Assembly: GCF_002736105.1 (NCBI RefSeq)
Contig: NZ_CP024123.1
Span: 4,219,412-4,283,411, forward strand
Source: Solibacillus sp. R5-41
GTDB lineage: Bacteria; Bacillota; Bacilli; Bacillales_A; Planococcaceae
Direction of reading: 5' to 3'
DNA length: 64,000 nucleotides
Part shown: positions 42,127 to 52,619 of the stretch, piece by piece
Position numbering within the stretch: position 1 is the stretch's first letter
Layout of the letters: each line of letters opens with the position of its first letter
Translations under genes and position numbers: made by a program
Notes under the pieces: model-generated
Databases searched by the model: none
The model's input: the letters and a program-made list of their open reading frames with translations, nothing else
Told to the model about the DNA's origin: nothing

Positions 42127-43479
42127 CTATTCTTCCCTTGGTGGTGGTGTAAATTCTAGATTTAAGAATTTATTATATTCTTTGCGGAATGCAAGACTTA
42201 CCGTACCGGTCGGGCCATTACGCTGCTTAGCTATAATAATTTCGATAATATCTTTACTCTCAGTTTCTTTGTCATAGTAATCATCACGATATAAAAAGGC
42301 AACAATATCGGCATCTTGCTCAATTGAACCCGATTCACGAAGGTCACTCATCATCGGTCGTTTATCTTGACGTTGCTCTACACCACGGGATAGCTGTGAT
42401 AGTGCAATAACTGGAACCTTCAACTCACGCGCTAATCCTTTTAAGGAACGTGAAATTTCCGATACTTCCTGTTGACGGTTTTCACCAGGTTTCCCGCTAC
42501 CTAAAATGAGCTGTAAATAATCGATTAAAATCATGCCGAGTCCATTTTCTTTCGCTAGGCGTCTACATTTTGCTCGAATATCTGTCATTCGTACACCTGG
42601 GCTATCATCAATAAAAATGCCCGAGTTTGAAAGACTTCCCATCGCCATTGTTAGCTTACGCCAATCTTCAGGTTCTAGAGCTCCAGTACGTAAGCGTTGT
42701 GCATCAATATTCCCTTCTGCACAAAGCATACGCATAACAAGCTGATCTGCTCCCATCTCAAGTGAGAATATCGCTACATTTTCACGTGCCTTTACAGCAA
42801 CACTTTGCGCTACATTTAAAGCAAAGGCAGTTTTACCAACCGACGGACGAGCTGCAACAATAATTAAATCATTACGTTGGAAACCAGCTGTCATACGGTC
42901 TAAATCACGGAAACCGGTCGGAATACCCGTTACATCTCCTTCACGTGATTGGAGCTGCTCAATATTATCAAATGTTTGAACTAATACATCTTTAACATGC
43001 TTAAAGTCTCCAGCATTTTTGCGATTTGATACTTCTAGCATTTTCTTCTCAGCTTCAGCTAAAAGGATTTCTACTTCATCTTCTCGCGTATAACCATCTT
43101 CTGCAATTTTAGTTGCAACACGAATCAAGCGACGTAATAACGCCTTCTCTTCAACAATTTTTGCATAATGTGCAATGTTCGCAGCTGTTGGAACTGCACT
43201 TGCAAGCTCGGTTAAATAGCTAAGTCCACCTACATCTTCAAGTTCCTTTTTCGCTGAAAGCTCTTCTGTTACAGTAACAACATCTATCGCTTTTCCCTTG
43301 TCGCTTAACGTTAGCATCGTCTGGAAAATCTTTTGATGTGCGATATGATAAAAATCATCTGCCATAACTATTTCGGATGCTGTGATAAGTGCCTGTGGTT
43401 CAAGGAATATCGCACCAATAACCGATTGCTCGGCTTCATGATTGTGCGGCGGAACGCGGTCCATCATGGATTCGTTCAT
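42127..43479 (-). CDS. dnaB: Replicative DNA helicase
   Basis: The 450-residue helicase (called dnaC in B. subtilis) has the N-terminal helical domain (PPHNHEAEQSVIGAIFLEPQ), Walker A (VAARPSVGKTAFALNVAQ), Walker B (ILIDYLQLI), and the hexamer motif LSQLSRGVEQRQDKRPMMSD with the arginine finger region. It unwinds DNA at replication forks as a hexamer. No intein is present. It starts 12 bases after rplI. Confidence 0.98.
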   Translation of the reverse strand: MNESMMDRVPPHNHEAEQSVIGAIFLEPQALITASEIVMADDFYHIAHQKIFQTMLTLSDKGKAIDVVTVTEELSAKKELEDVGGLSYLTELASAVPTAANIAHYAKIVEEKALLRRLIRVATKIAEDGYTREDEVEILLAEAEKKMLEVSNRKNAGDFKHVKDVLVQTFDNIEQLQSREGDVTGIPTGFRDLDRMTAGFQRNDLIIVAARPSVGKTAFALNVAQSVAVKARENVAIFSLEMGADQLVMRMLCAEGNIDAQRLRTGALEPEDWRKLTMAMGSLSNSGIFIDDSPGVRMTDIRAKCRRLAKENGLGMILIDYLQLILGSGKPGENRQQEVSEISRSLKGLARELKVPVIALSQLSRGVEQRQDKRPMMSDLRESGSIEQDADIVAFLYRDDYYDKETESKDIIEIIIAKQRNGPTGTVSLAFRKEYNKFLNLEFTPPPREE

Positions 43480-43491
43480 AGTTGTCGCTCC

Positions 43492-43938
43492 TTATTCTTC
43501 AATTACATGTACTTTTAGAGTAGCCTTTACATCTAGGTGTAATTTTACTGGGATATTTGCAAAACCTAATGAACGAATACCATCATTGCACTCCATTTTA
43601 CGTTTATCGATTTTAAAGCCATGTTTCTTTTGTAGTGCATCTGCTACTTGTTTTGTTGATACAGAACCGAATAAACGGCCGCCCTCTCCAGATTTAGCTT
43701 TAATCTCTACTGTAATTGCTTCTAACTGTTCTTTTAAATCCTTTGCTGCTTGTAATTCAGCTGCTGCATTTTTCTCTTCTAAACGTTTTTGGCCTTGTAA
43801 TTCACTCATAGCTTGATTATTTGCCTCTTTTGCATGACCATTTTTAATTAAAAAGTTGCGCGCATACCCTTCTGCTACGTCTTTAATTTCACCTTTTTTA
43901 CCTCTACCTTTTACATCTTTTAAAAATACGACTTTCAT
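43492..43938 (-). CDS. rplI: 50S ribosomal protein L9
   Basis: The 148-residue protein begins [36 protein letters not shown] in family fashion, with the connecting helix and C-terminal domain ([20 protein letters not shown]). It binds 23S rRNA domain V. Its ATG overlaps the gdpP stop. Confidence 0.98.
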   Translation of the reverse strand: MKVVFLKDVKGRGKKGEIKDVAEGYARNFLIKNGHAKEANNQAMSELQGQKRLEEKNAAAELQAAKDLKEQLEAITVEIKAKSGEGGRLFGSVSTKQVADALQKKHGFKIDKRKMECNDGIRSLGFANIPVKLHLDVKATLKVHVIEE

Positions 43939-45908
43939 TGTTCATTACTCCCTTCGACTACTTCATTAATTGCTTTAATTAAATAATTTTTCACTTCACC
44001 AATTGAGTTTGCTTCCATTTGTGTTGCCGCATTCGTTAAATGTCCGCCACCGCCCAGCTTCTCCATAATTAGCTGTACATTGACTTCCCCAAGCGAACGA
44101 GCACTTATCCCAATGAGGCCATCACTACGATGTGCAATAACAAACGATGCCGAAACATCCTTCATTGTCAGTAAAATATCTGCGGTCTGCGCGATTAATA
44201 CCGAATCATATGTTTTATTATCCTCACCATTCGCAATCGCAACCCCTTTGTGAGGGAATTGAACGGTTTGAATGATTTTCGATCGTGCTACATACGTATC
44301 CACATCTTCCTTTAAAAGGCGTTGAATTAAGATTGTATCTGCTCCAAGTGTCCGTAAATAAGAAGCTGCTTCAAATGTGCGTGCACCCGTTCGTAAAGTG
44401 AAGCTTTTCGTATCGACAATAATCCCCGATAATAATGCCGTTGCTTCTAGCATCACTAATTTTTCTAATTGCGGTTGGTATTCTAATAATTCTGTTACGA
44501 GCTCTGCAGTAGAAGATGCATATGGCTCCATATAGACAAGCGTCGGGTTTTCAATGAATTCCTCGCCTCGACGATGATGATCAATGACAACGACTTTGTC
44601 CGTTTTACTAAGTAATCGCTGATCCACTGTCATACTTGGTTTATGCGTATCAACAACAACGACAAGCGATTTGGACGTAATTTTAGATAGTGCCTCTTCC
44701 GGTGTAATAAAACAGTCATAAAAGTCCGTTTTTCCCTCGATTTCATCCATCAAGCGCCCGACACTACCACGCACTTCATCAAAATTCACGACAACATACC
44801 CATCAATTCCATTCATCGCCGCCATTTTTCGGACGCCTACACAGGCACCGATGGAATCCATATCTGGATGTTTATGTCCCATAACAAAGACCCTATCACT
44901 ATCTTGAATTAAATCACGTAAAGCATGTGAAATGACACGCGCACGTACCCTTGTGCGCTTTTCTACTGGATTCGTTTTCCCCCCGTAGAAGCGTAATTTC
45001 CCATTTGGTTGCTTAATCGCTACTTGGTCACCACCACGCCCTAAAACTAAGTCAAGACTGGATTGTGCAAGCTGTCCGAGTTCCACTAAAGAAGCCGAGC
45101 CAGCACCAATGCCAATACTCAATGTTAAGCTCAGGTTTTTTTGCATTGTTTTTTCACGCATAACATCCAAAATCGAAAAACGCTTTTGCTCTAATTCGCT
45201 TAAGATGGATTCATTTAAAACTGCGATGAAACGATCCGATGCAATACGTTTTGCATAAATTCCATAATGCGCAGACCATTCATTAATAATAGAAGTAACC
45301 ATCGTATTCGTTAAACTTCGTGATTGGTCATCCATACCTGATGTAATTTCATCATAATTATCAATGAATAAAATAGCTAATATCGTTTGATCAGCAAAAT
45401 ATTGCGTTTCCATTTCTACTTGCTCCGTCACATCAAAGAAGTAAAGCAACTTTTCTTCCTTCTTATAAAACACACGATATTTCCGGTCGAGGATCGTAAT
45501 GGTCATTTCACTCTTTTGCTCTTGATTGATTAACGTATACAAACCTTCTGATAACGCAAATAAATCATGACCAATTAACGACTCCGTATCTAGCACTTTC
45601 AACATGAATGGATTCGCCCATTCAATGGCATATTGATCGTTAATTAATAATATCCCAATCGGCATTTCTAAAAAGGCTTCTTCGCCAACCTTTTTCATTC
45701 GGAAGGAAAGGGATTCAATATGTTTTTCTGTTTCCATATGCGTAATAGCTTCCACTTTCCAAGCATATACAATAAATAAAATAAAAATTAAAATATACGC
45801 AATACCAATCCATAAATTCCAACTTATTATAAGGATAGCTGTAACTATACCGAGTGCGGATAGTGCTAAAAGTGGGTATCGAATTGGTCTTTTACGAATA
45901 ATCCCCAT
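43935..45908 (-). CDS. gdpP: Cyclic-di-AMP phosphodiesterase GdpP
   Basis: The 657-residue protein has two N-terminal membrane helices, a degenerate PAS domain (about 85-150), a degenerate GGDEF domain (about 170-300) and a DHH/DHHA1 phosphodiesterase. The DHH region shows [25 protein letters not shown] and [12 protein letters not shown], and the end has [12 protein letters not shown]. It hydrolyses c-di-AMP to pApA. It lies between DUF2232 and rplI, as in other Bacillales (yybT). Confidence 0.96.
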   Translation of the reverse strand: MGIIRKRPIRYPLLALSALGIVTAILIISWNLWIGIAYILIFILFIVYAWKVEAITHMETEKHIESLSFRMKKVGEEAFLEMPIGILLINDQYAIEWANPFMLKVLDTESLIGHDLFALSEGLYTLINQEQKSEMTITILDRKYRVFYKKEEKLLYFFDVTEQVEMETQYFADQTILAILFIDNYDEITSGMDDQSRSLTNTMVTSIINEWSAHYGIYAKRIASDRFIAVLNESILSELEQKRFSILDVMREKTMQKNLSLTLSIGIGAGSASLVELGQLAQSSLDLVLGRGGDQVAIKQPNGKLRFYGGKTNPVEKRTRVRARVISHALRDLIQDSDRVFVMGHKHPDMDSIGACVGVRKMAAMNGIDGYVVVNFDEVRGSVGRLMDEIEGKTDFYDCFITPEEALSKITSKSLVVVVDTHKPSMTVDQRLLSKTDKVVVIDHHRRGEEFIENPTLVYMEPYASSTAELVTELLEYQPQLEKLVMLEATALLSGIIVDTKSFTLRTGARTFEAASYLRTLGADTILIQRLLKEDVDTYVARSKIIQTVQFPHKGVAIANGEDNKTYDSVLIAQTADILLTMKDVSASFVIAHRSDGLIGISARSLGEVNVQLIMEKLGGGGHLTNAATQMEANSIGEVKNYLIKAINEVVEGSNEQ

Positions 45909-45921
45909 TTAAATCAGCTCC

Positions 45922-46863
45922 TCATTTTTGTTTCTTTGCCTGAATATACTCTCGAATATTAAATCCTAAATCAATAATCCCAAGTAAGATGACAAATGAA
46001 TACAGCGGTATAGCTACAATCGTGCTAAGTACCTTTAACATTTTCGGTAAACCAAATGTATCGATTGTAAAATGAATAACTGAAATCCCTTGTAACGTAA
46101 GTAATACCCATAAAATGAGTGATACATTGATCATGACTACATATAATGGTGTTCCAAGCTCTGGTTGAATAAATAAATTAACTGTTAGTGTAATTAAGTA
46201 ATACCATAAAACAGCTCGTGGTAATCGTAAATGACTAAAGCTTGAGAATTTCGGTACATCTACTTTAAAGCGTTTAACAATTGGTAAATTGACTGAAATA
46301 AAAATGAGTGCAAATGTAAACACCGCTAACGTAATCGAAGCTGGAATTGTCATTTCCAGCATGCTAAACATATCTGCTAAGCCTTCTTTTGAAATCGGTG
46401 TCTGTCCAGTCATACTCTCGGCAAATTCAATTGATTCCTCGTAACTCTTACGTAATAGGGCAAGTGAATCATTAATAAAATCAAATTCAAATAAACGTAA
46501 GGAAATCAAATATAGATTGGCAAATGTAATTAATACTACAATACTTGTGGAGATAAACATAAAGACTTTGCTTTTTTTATTATAAATGGCATCACCTATT
46601 GCCATTCCGGCAGCAGCAAAGATTAATGATGATGGTAAAATGATTAACCCACCAACAAAAAATGTAATAATAACTGCAATGAACGTAACTAATAATGATG
46701 ATTTTCTATCATATGTCGCGCTATACCAAATGATTGGTAATGGGGCAATAAGCATTGCAACAACATTCGCTAACGGCACATAAAAAACAATTGCCATTAA
46801 AACGGCAAATAGCGCAATCATCATAGCTCCTTGTGCTAGCTTCTTTGACTGATTATTTTGCAT
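45922..46863 (-). CDS. DUF2232 (YybS-type) membrane protein
   Basis: The 313-residue protein has about eight hydrophobic helices, starting LAQGAMMIALFAVLMAIVFY, with the pattern of DUF2232 proteins found next to gdpP. These resemble ECF-type S components but the ligand is unknown. First gene of the DUF2232-gdpP-rplI-dnaB unit, 13 bases upstream of gdpP. Confidence 0.88.
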   Translation of the reverse strand: MQNNQSKKLAQGAMMIALFAVLMAIVFYVPLANVVAMLIAPLPIIWYSATYDRKSSLLVTFIAVIITFFVGGLIILPSSLIFAAAGMAIGDAIYNKKSKVFMFISTSIVVLITFANLYLISLRLFEFDFINDSLALLRKSYEESIEFAESMTGQTPISKEGLADMFSMLEMTIPASITLAVFTFALIFISVNLPIVKRFKVDVPKFSSFSHLRLPRAVLWYYLITLTVNLFIQPELGTPLYVVMINVSLILWVLLTLQGISVIHFTIDTFGLPKMLKVLSTIVAIPLYSFVILLGIIDLGFNIREYIQAKKQK

Positions 46864-47036
46864 GGAGAACCTTCCTTTATCTAATTCAAAAAACTCTTCT
46901 CACCATTCCATTGTACCATTTTTGGATGTGCAAACAAATATGCGTTACCGGAATGCGAAATAAATTGCTTATACAGCTTTATTTCTTTCAAATAATCCGT
47001 TCATTTTTCCATGCAATGGATTTTTATTTGACCAAC

Positions 47037-47080
47037 AAAAAACCGGTCAACTCTCTTTTTCAAGAAAGTTGACCGGTTTT
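47037..47080 (-). terminator. Terminator of the rpsF-ssb-rpsR operon
   Basis: AAAACCGGTCAACT and AGTTGACCGGTTTT form a 14-bp stem followed by T on the minus strand, 35 bases past rpsR. Confidence 0.93.
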
Positions 47081-47114
47081 GAATGTTTTAGCGCTTATAT
47101 CGCCAAAGCAATTC

Positions 47115-47351
47115 TTATTTTTCTTCTGCAACGAATGGAAGTAAAGCCATAATACGTGAAACTTTAATTGCAGATGTAAGTTTACGTTGGTATTTAGCTG
47201 AAGTTCCAGTTACGCGACGTGGTAAAATTTTACCGCGCTCAGAGATGAATTTCTTTAAAAGATCTACATCTTTGTAATCGATGTGCGTAATGTTGTTAGA
47301 AGTGAAGTAGCAAACTTTACGGCGTTTGCGGCCTCCGCGACGTGGTGCCAT
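47115..47351 (-). CDS. rpsR: 30S ribosomal protein S18
   Basis: The 78-residue protein reads [20 protein letters not shown] with the S18 signature [22 protein letters not shown]. It is the third gene of the rpsF-ssb-rpsR operon and pairs with S6 on the 30S platform. Confidence 0.98.
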   Translation of the reverse strand: MAPRRGGRKRRKVCYFTSNNITHIDYKDVDLLKKFISERGKILPRRVTGTSAKYQRKLTSAIKVSRIMALLPFVAEEK

Positions 47352-47395
47352 TATCGTATTCCTCCTTTAAGTTTTATTTATAGATGTTTGAATTC

Positions 47396-47962
47396 TTAGA
47401 ACGGTAAATCGTCCTCAGATACTTCAATCGGTCCTTTGCTATTAGCAAATGGATCCTCATCTACACGTGTATAATTTTGCTGATTTTGAGGTGGCTGTTG
47501 TTGATACGAACCATAAGAATCCTGCTGTGGTTGCGCGCCGCCATATTGAGCATTTGGTTGACTATTATAAGACGGCTGGCCGCCTCCATAATTTTGTCCG
47601 CCATACTGCTGATTTGGCATACCTTGAGATGCATTTGCTCCTCCGCGTGGTTCTAAGAACTGCACAGAATCTGCTACAACATCCGTTGTGTAAACACGTT
47701 TCCCATCTTGTCCTTCAAAGCTACCTGTTTGGATACGCCCTTCAACACCAATCAAACTCCCTTTTTTCATGAAGTTTGCTAAGTTCTCCGCTTGTTTTCT
47801 CCAAGCAATGCAACCAATAAAGTCTGCTTCTTTTTCACCAGATTGACTTGAAAACGTACGGTTTACAGCAATTGTAAAACGTGCCATTGGGATGCCACTT
47901 GGTGTATATCGAAGCTCAGGATCTTTTGTTAGCCTTCCGACTAATACTACACGGTTAATCAT
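47396..47962 (-). CDS. ssb: Single-stranded DNA-binding protein
   Basis: The 188-residue protein has the OB fold ([40 protein letters not shown] run) and a Gly/Gln/Asn/Tyr-rich linker ending in the acidic tip EVSEDDLPF that docks repair and replication proteins. The linker is long and glutamine-rich but normal for Bacillales SsbA. Confidence 0.97.
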   Translation of the reverse strand: MINRVVLVGRLTKDPELRYTPSGIPMARFTIAVNRTFSSQSGEKEADFIGCIAWRKQAENLANFMKKGSLIGVEGRIQTGSFEGQDGKRVYTTDVVADSVQFLEPRGGANASQGMPNQQYGGQNYGGGQPSYNSQPNAQYGGAQPQQDSYGSYQQQPPQNQQNYTRVDEDPFANSKGPIEVSEDDLPF

Positions 47963-47998
47963 CAGTTCAACCTCCTTTTTCAGCAGTTAAGTTAAAAA

Positions 47999-48289
47999 TT
48001 ATTTTGCGTCTTCACGAACAGCGATGTGACGGATAATGTCTTCGCTAATGTTAGCTAAACGAATGTATTCGTTGATTGCAACCGAATCAGCGTTTACTTT
48101 TACGATTTGGTAGAAACCTTCGCGTAAGTCGTTGATTTCGTAAGCTAAGCGGCGTTTGCCCCAATCTTTTGCTTCAACGATTTCAGCACCATTTGAAGTT
48201 AAGATTTCGTTGAAACGCTCTACTAAAGCTTTCTTCGCTTCTTCTTCAATGTTTGGACGGATAATGTACATTAATTCGTACTTTCTCAT
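47999..48289 (-). CDS. rpsF: 30S ribosomal protein S6
   Basis: The 96-residue protein starts [20 protein letters not shown] at 48289 with AAGGAGGTG upstream; a longer frame from 48340 has no basis. [20 protein letters not shown] is typical of S6. It heads the rpsF-ssb-rpsR operon. A GCTCC/GGAG hairpin precedes the ribosome-binding site; it could be a leader element, but I do not see the conserved S6:S18 motif clearly. Confidence 0.97.
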   Translation of the reverse strand: MRKYELMYIIRPNIEEEAKKALVERFNEILTSNGAEIVEAKDWGKRRLAYEINDLREGFYQIVKVNADSVAINEYIRLANISEDIIRHIAVREDAK

Positions 48290-48457
48290 TTGTGTTTGCA
48301 CCTCCTTATGGACTTGGGCTCTCCTAAAAATAGGGAGCAAGGAGTAAGTAAATTCTATTACTCACATCAATGAATTGTAGCATAATAAAAAATGACATTC
48401 AAGTGATATTTTTTTTCTTCTACTATTGTTTTTATTTTTAATCACTTTTAAATTTTA

Positions 48458-49471
48458 TTATGGTGTTAAAAAAGCATGCTGACTGGCTGTGCAAAAGTTA
48501 CGCCATGAATAGCTAAGTTCGCTCGTTTCTAATACAGCCTCCATACCAAAATAACGCATTAGTAATTGAAGCTCACTCAGTAACTCACTAGATGCTGTTT
48601 GGCAAAACTGCGAAAACTCACTTACCAATTGTTCATCTATTTGTAGCTGTGTATGCTGTTGCCAAAGTGTTTCTATTTCTGCATCAAACGCTACTTCAAT
48701 TTGATCGACAATCGTTTGCGCTTGTTGTATTTTTTCTGAAACGATTTGATAACGGCTATGCTCTTCATTAAATTTCTCATTAAGTGCTTTTTGCTGTTTC
48801 GTTAAAACATTATGCGCCATCCCGATAACCAAAGAAAAGAACGAACTTTCTGAAAACGTTAAAAATGGGAAGGTATGTACAGGTAGATTATAGTTATTTT
48901 GAATTTGGTCAAATTGAAATATTTCCGTATCTTTAACAAATACATTTTCAAGTTGAATCGTATGGCTTGCGGTTGCTTTTAATCCAATAGCTTGCCAATC
49001 TTGTATAATCGTTACATCTCCACGTTTAACACTACATGTGACGATTTCTCCGTTTTCTTCATTTATCGTATTCATTGTAAAAGTAGTGCCATAATCTGCA
49101 CCGCTGCAATAACGCCAACTACCTGAAACGATATAGCCACCTTCAACTTTATGTGCCGTGCCATTCGGTTTACCGCTTCCTGAAATTACTGCATTTTCAG
49201 GTTCAAAATATATTTTGCCTACATCATGTTGAAATAATGGGAGAAACATATTACCGCCAGAGCCAATTGTCACCGCCCAGCCAATATTGCCATCTAATTG
49301 GCCCATCTGTCGGAAAATTTTTAATCCATCTATTAAGTTTTTCCCAAGTCCACCTAATATATCCGGTACAAAAACCTTTAATAGCTTTTGCTCATAAAGG
49401 GCTGTTAAAATTTCATTTGATAATGTTTTATTATTTTCTAATTCATCTATTTTTATTGCCACATTAAGCAT
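48458..49471 (-). CDS. Acyl-CoA dehydrogenase-family flavoprotein
   Basis: The 337-residue protein follows the acyl-CoA dehydrogenase/DszC-HpaA-like fold: an N-terminal helical part (LYEQKLLKVFVPDILGGLGK), the beta-domain FAD motif (AVISGSGKPNGTAHKVEGGY, IVSGSWRYCSGADYGTTFTM, IGLKATASHTIQLENVFV) and helical C-terminus. The catalytic Glu of true dehydrogenases is not obvious, so a flavin monooxygenase-like role is possible. It stands alone between ychF and rpsF, an unusual insertion in this conserved neighbourhood. Confidence 0.8.
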   Translation of the reverse strand: MLNVAIKIDELENNKTLSNEILTALYEQKLLKVFVPDILGGLGKNLIDGLKIFRQMGQLDGNIGWAVTIGSGGNMFLPLFQHDVGKIYFEPENAVISGSGKPNGTAHKVEGGYIVSGSWRYCSGADYGTTFTMNTINEENGEIVTCSVKRGDVTIIQDWQAIGLKATASHTIQLENVFVKDTEIFQFDQIQNNYNLPVHTFPFLTFSESSFFSLVIGMAHNVLTKQQKALNEKFNEEHSRYQIVSEKIQQAQTIVDQIEVAFDAEIETLWQQHTQLQIDEQLVSEFSQFCQTASSELLSELQLLMRYFGMEAVLETSELSYSWRNFCTASQHAFLTP

Positions 49472-49527
49472 CCCTATCTTCCTTTCTTTTTGTGAACTTA
49501 CTAAAAATTTTATCCTTTCTACCGTAC

Positions 49528-49570
49528 AAAAAAAAGAGTTGGTCCCAAAATTTCGTTTTGGACAACTCTT
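49528..49570 (-). terminator. Terminator of ychF
   Basis: AAGAGTTG...CCCAAAA and TTTTGG...CAACTCTT form a stem with a small internal loop, followed by eight T on the minus strand. Confidence 0.9.
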
Positions 49571-49578
49571 CCTTCTCT

Positions 49579-50679
49579 TTAAACGTTGAAACGGAATAAT
49601 AGAACATCGCCATCTTGGACAACGTATTCTTTACCTTCTGAACGGACTTTACCTGATTCTTTTGCTACTGCTTGTGAACCAGCCTCAACTAAATCATCAT
49701 AAGCAACTGTTTCTGCTCGGATGAAGCCGCGCTCAAAGTCCGAATGGATAACACCCGCACATTGTGGCGCTTTCATACCTTTACGGAACGTCCATGCACG
49801 CACTTCTTGTACACCTGCAGTAAAGTAAGTTGCTAAGCCAAGTAAGTCATAAGAAGCACGGATTAATTGGTCTAATCCTGATTCTTTAATACCTAACTCT
49901 TCTAAAAACATCGCTTTTTCTTCGTCTTCTAACTCAGAAATTTCTTCTTCTACTTTTGCACAAATCGTAATGACGTGAGCGCCTTCTTTTGCTGCAAAAT
50001 CACGTACCATTTGAACATACTTATTGTTATCCGCATCAGCTACTTCTTCTTCTGATACATTGGCTACGTAAAGCATTGGCTTAATCGTTAATAAATGTAG
50101 GCCTTTAATTACTTTAAATTCATCTTCAGAAAGTTCCACTGCACGTGCAGGTTGGTCATTTTCTAAAGCTTCTTTAATTTTTGTTAAAATCGGCTCTTCA
50201 ATAAGTGCTTCTTTATCTTTCTGTTTCGCCATTTTTGCAACTTTTTGTAATCGCTTGTCTACTGATTCTAAATCAGCCAATATTAACTCTAAGTTGATTA
50301 CTTCGATATCATCGATTGGATTAACCGTTCCTGATACATGCGTAATGTTTTCATCTTCAAAGCAACGAACAACTTGGCAAATCGCATCTACATCACGAAT
50401 ATGTGATAAAAACTTATTCCCTAAACCTTCTCCTTGTGAAGCTCCTTTTACGATACCCGCGATATCTGTAAATTCAAAAGAAGTTGGAACTGTTTTTTTC
50501 GGTACAACTAGTTCCGTTAACTTTTGTAAACGATAATCTGGAACTTCTACTACTCCAACGTTTGGATCGATTGTTGCGAATGGGTAGTTGGCAGCAAGTG
50601 CCCCCGCTTTTGTAATTGCATTGAATAATGTTGATTTCCCTACGTTTGGTAAACCAACTATACCAGCTGTTAATGCCAT
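49579..50679 (-). CDS. ychF: Redox-regulated ATPase/GTPase YchF
   Basis: The 366-residue Obg-family protein has the P-loop GIVGLPNVGKSTLFNAITKA, switch region ATIDPNVGVVEVP, DIAGIVKGASQGEGLGNKFL and a C-terminal TGS domain ending in EGKEYVVQDGDVLLFRFNV. It binds ribosomes and prefers ATP. The start is the ATG at 50679; a GTG nine bases earlier is too close to AAAGG. Confidence 0.96.
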   Translation of the reverse strand: MALTAGIVGLPNVGKSTLFNAITKAGALAANYPFATIDPNVGVVEVPDYRLQKLTELVVPKKTVPTSFEFTDIAGIVKGASQGEGLGNKFLSHIRDVDAICQVVRCFEDENITHVSGTVNPIDDIEVINLELILADLESVDKRLQKVAKMAKQKDKEALIEEPILTKIKEALENDQPARAVELSEDEFKVIKGLHLLTIKPMLYVANVSEEEVADADNNKYVQMVRDFAAKEGAHVITICAKVEEEISELEDEEKAMFLEELGIKESGLDQLIRASYDLLGLATYFTAGVQEVRAWTFRKGMKAPQCAGVIHSDFERGFIRAETVAYDDLVEAGSQAVAKESGKVRSEGKEYVVQDGDVLLFRFNV

Positions 50680-50776
50680 AAATGACACAACCTTTCTATG
50701 TTTAGTCCGTAATTTTCTATATTTCCATAACCTTGTCTATTATATTGATTCCTCGTACAAAAGTCTATTTTACAAT

Positions 50777-50977
50777 TTATTGTGTATTTGTTGAACGAAG
50801 TACTTTTTTTAATTTCTTGTCAAACTCCCGACGCGGAATCATTACACTATGTCCGCAACCTTCACATTTAATGCGAATATCGGCACCTAAGCGAATAATT
50901 TTCCATTCATTTGTACCACAAGGATGTTGTTTTTTCATTTCAACAATGTCATTTAATAGATATTGCTTTGCTTCCAT
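50777..50977 (-). CDS. DUF951 small zinc-type protein
   Basis: The 66-residue protein starts MEAKQYLLNDIVEMKKQHPC with CGTNEWKIIRLGADIRIKCE GCGHSVMIPRREF. It has a Cys pair (PCG, CEGCGH) typical of DUF951, whose members lie beside ychF in many Firmicutes. Function unknown, possibly RNA or ribosome related. It begins three bases after the mscS stop. Confidence 0.9.
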   Translation of the reverse strand: MEAKQYLLNDIVEMKKQHPCGTNEWKIIRLGADIRIKCEGCGHSVMIPRREFDKKLKKVLRSTNTQ

Positions 50978-50980
50978 TAC

Positions 50981-51871
50981 TTATTCTCCCCCTTGACCTT
51001 TTTCGTAGAACATCATCTTTGGCACCGCAAGTGGTATGCCATTTTTCGTTAAAATATCGATTACATCTTTACGAATAATACGTGAAATTGCATACTGCTG
51101 TAACGGCAAAGTTTCTAATGATATGCGAATCATTGCCTCTGTACTTGTTGTATTTATCACCCCAATAAATAATGGTGTACTTACAAGCTCCTCATATTGT
51201 TTTGGCAATGTATCTAAATAAGTTTGAATTACTTTTTGAACTTTTTCAATATCCGCCTCTAATGCAACTTGCATATCAATCATCGCTTTCGAATTATTAA
51301 TCGAAAAGTTCGTCACATCATTAATCGTACCATTTGGAATAATAAATTGTTCCCCAGTAATTCCTTTTATTTTCGTTGTACGAAGGCCAATTTCCATTAC
51401 AGTTCCTTCAGCAGCGTTAATTCTTACATAATCCCCTACACTAAACTGTTCCTCCAAAATAATAAAGAATCCCGTTATGATATCTTTCACTAAGCTTTGT
51501 GCACCAAATGCAATGGCAACAGACGCAATCCCAGCCCCTGCTAGTAACCCGGCAACATCAATATTAATTACCGATAAAATCCCCATAATGGCAGAGAAAT
51601 AGACTAAATAACTTAATACACTTTGCATTAACTTTACAATGGTCAGTTGACGGCGCTCATTAGTGTGTACCCGAATTAAGAAGATACGTGTGATCATTTT
51701 TTTCCCAATAAACACAGCTAAATAAGAAATAATTAGAATCGCCAATATTTTAAATGACGCTGTAATAATTAAATCCCAAAACTTTTGACTCGTTATATAG
51801 TCCAAAAACTCCGATGTATAACGTGCTATTCCTTTTAAATCGTCTTTTACTAAACTTATTTCTTTTTCCAA
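50981..51871 (-). CDS. MscS-family mechanosensitive channel
   Basis: The protein of about 296 residues has three transmembrane helices and the MscS pore helix (INIDVAGLLAGAGIASVAIA FGAQSLVKD in two parts), then the beta domain (QFSVGDYVRINAAEGTVMEI GLRTTKIKG). It releases solutes under hypo-osmotic stress. I prefer the TTG at 51871, with AGAGGTGG before it, to the GTG at 51880 that falls on that site. Homologues occupy the same place beside DUF951 in other Bacillales. Confidence 0.9.
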   Translation of the reverse strand: MEKEISLVKDDLKGIARYTSEFLDYITSQKFWDLIITASFKILAILIISYLAVFIGKKMITRIFLIRVHTNERRQLTIVKLMQSVLSYLVYFSAIMGILSVINIDVAGLLAGAGIASVAIAFGAQSLVKDIITGFFIILEEQFSVGDYVRINAAEGTVMEIGLRTTKIKGITGEQFIIPNGTINDVTNFSINNSKAMIDMQVALEADIEKVQKVIQTYLDTLPKQYEELVSTPLFIGVINTTSTEAMIRISLETLPLQQYAISRIIRKDVIDILTKNGIPLAVPKMMFYEKGQGGE

Positions 51872-51986
51872 ATTTTCCACCTCTTGTATAACAGTCTTTC
51901 AAATTGAATATACTGCATAAATATATCGTATATTATGTGATTTCTCGAGTTATCAACTATAAAATAAGAAAGTGAGTTTATGCAAT

Positions 51987-52619
51987 ATGAAAAATTATGA
52001 TTTTATTCCACAAAATTATTCTGTTCATTATGAACAAACAAGTGCCGTTTGGGATCTAAGTGACGCCTTCTTAAAGCTTATCCCATTTGATCACGAAGCG
52101 CTCGTTTTTTGTTGTATTGGTACGGACCGATCTACGGGTGATGCACTTGGACCGATTATTGGTAGCCAATTAAATAGTGCCTTTTCTTTCCCATTCCGTA
52201 TTGTCGGCACATTGGAGCAGCCGTTACATGCTTTAAATTTAATCGAAAAACAAGAACAGTTGCACATGGAGTTTCAAAATCCATTTATAATCGCTATTGA
52301 TGCTTGCTTAGGTGAATCGGATGCTATTGGTTCCATACTGCTTCATCAAGGGCCACTTTATCCTGGAAAGGCCGTAAAAAAGCAATTGCCCCCAGTCGGT
52401 AACATTTCGGTGAAAGGAATTGTCAACGTCGGAGGCTTTATGGAAGCAACTGTATTACAAAACACAAGGTTGCATCTAACATATTCAATGGGTGATAAAA
52501 TCGTTCGTGCACTCATGCTTGCTTGGCAACGTCATTTATTGAAAGATAAAAACAACGGCAACCAAAATCGTAACCATACCAATGCTCGGAAGCAAATTGG
52601 CTACGCGGATTTTCGTTAA
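51987..52619 (+). CDS. yyaC: YyaC-family sporulation-related protein
   Basis: The 210-residue protein matches the YyaC/germination protease-like family: CCIGTDRSTGDALGPIIGSQ, AIDACLGESDAIGSILLHQG and KGIVNVGGFMEATVLQNTRL. Members are expressed in the forespore. The start is uncertain: the ATG at 51987 or a GTG at 51972, neither with a good ribosome-binding site. Its 3' end overlaps the convergent DUF554 gene by 84 bases, including a tail of about 27 residues (KDKNNGNQNRNHTNARKQIG). Confidence 0.88.
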   Translation: MKNYDFIPQNYSVHYEQTSAVWDLSDAFLKLIPFDHEALVFCCIGTDRSTGDALGPIIGSQLNSAFSFPFRIVGTLEQPLHALNLIEKQEQLHMEFQNPFIIAIDACLGESDAIGSILLHQGPLYPGKAVKKQLPPVGNISVKGIVNVGGFMEATVLQNTRLHLTYSMGDKIVRALMLAWQRHLLKDKNNGNQNRNHTNARKQIGYADFR

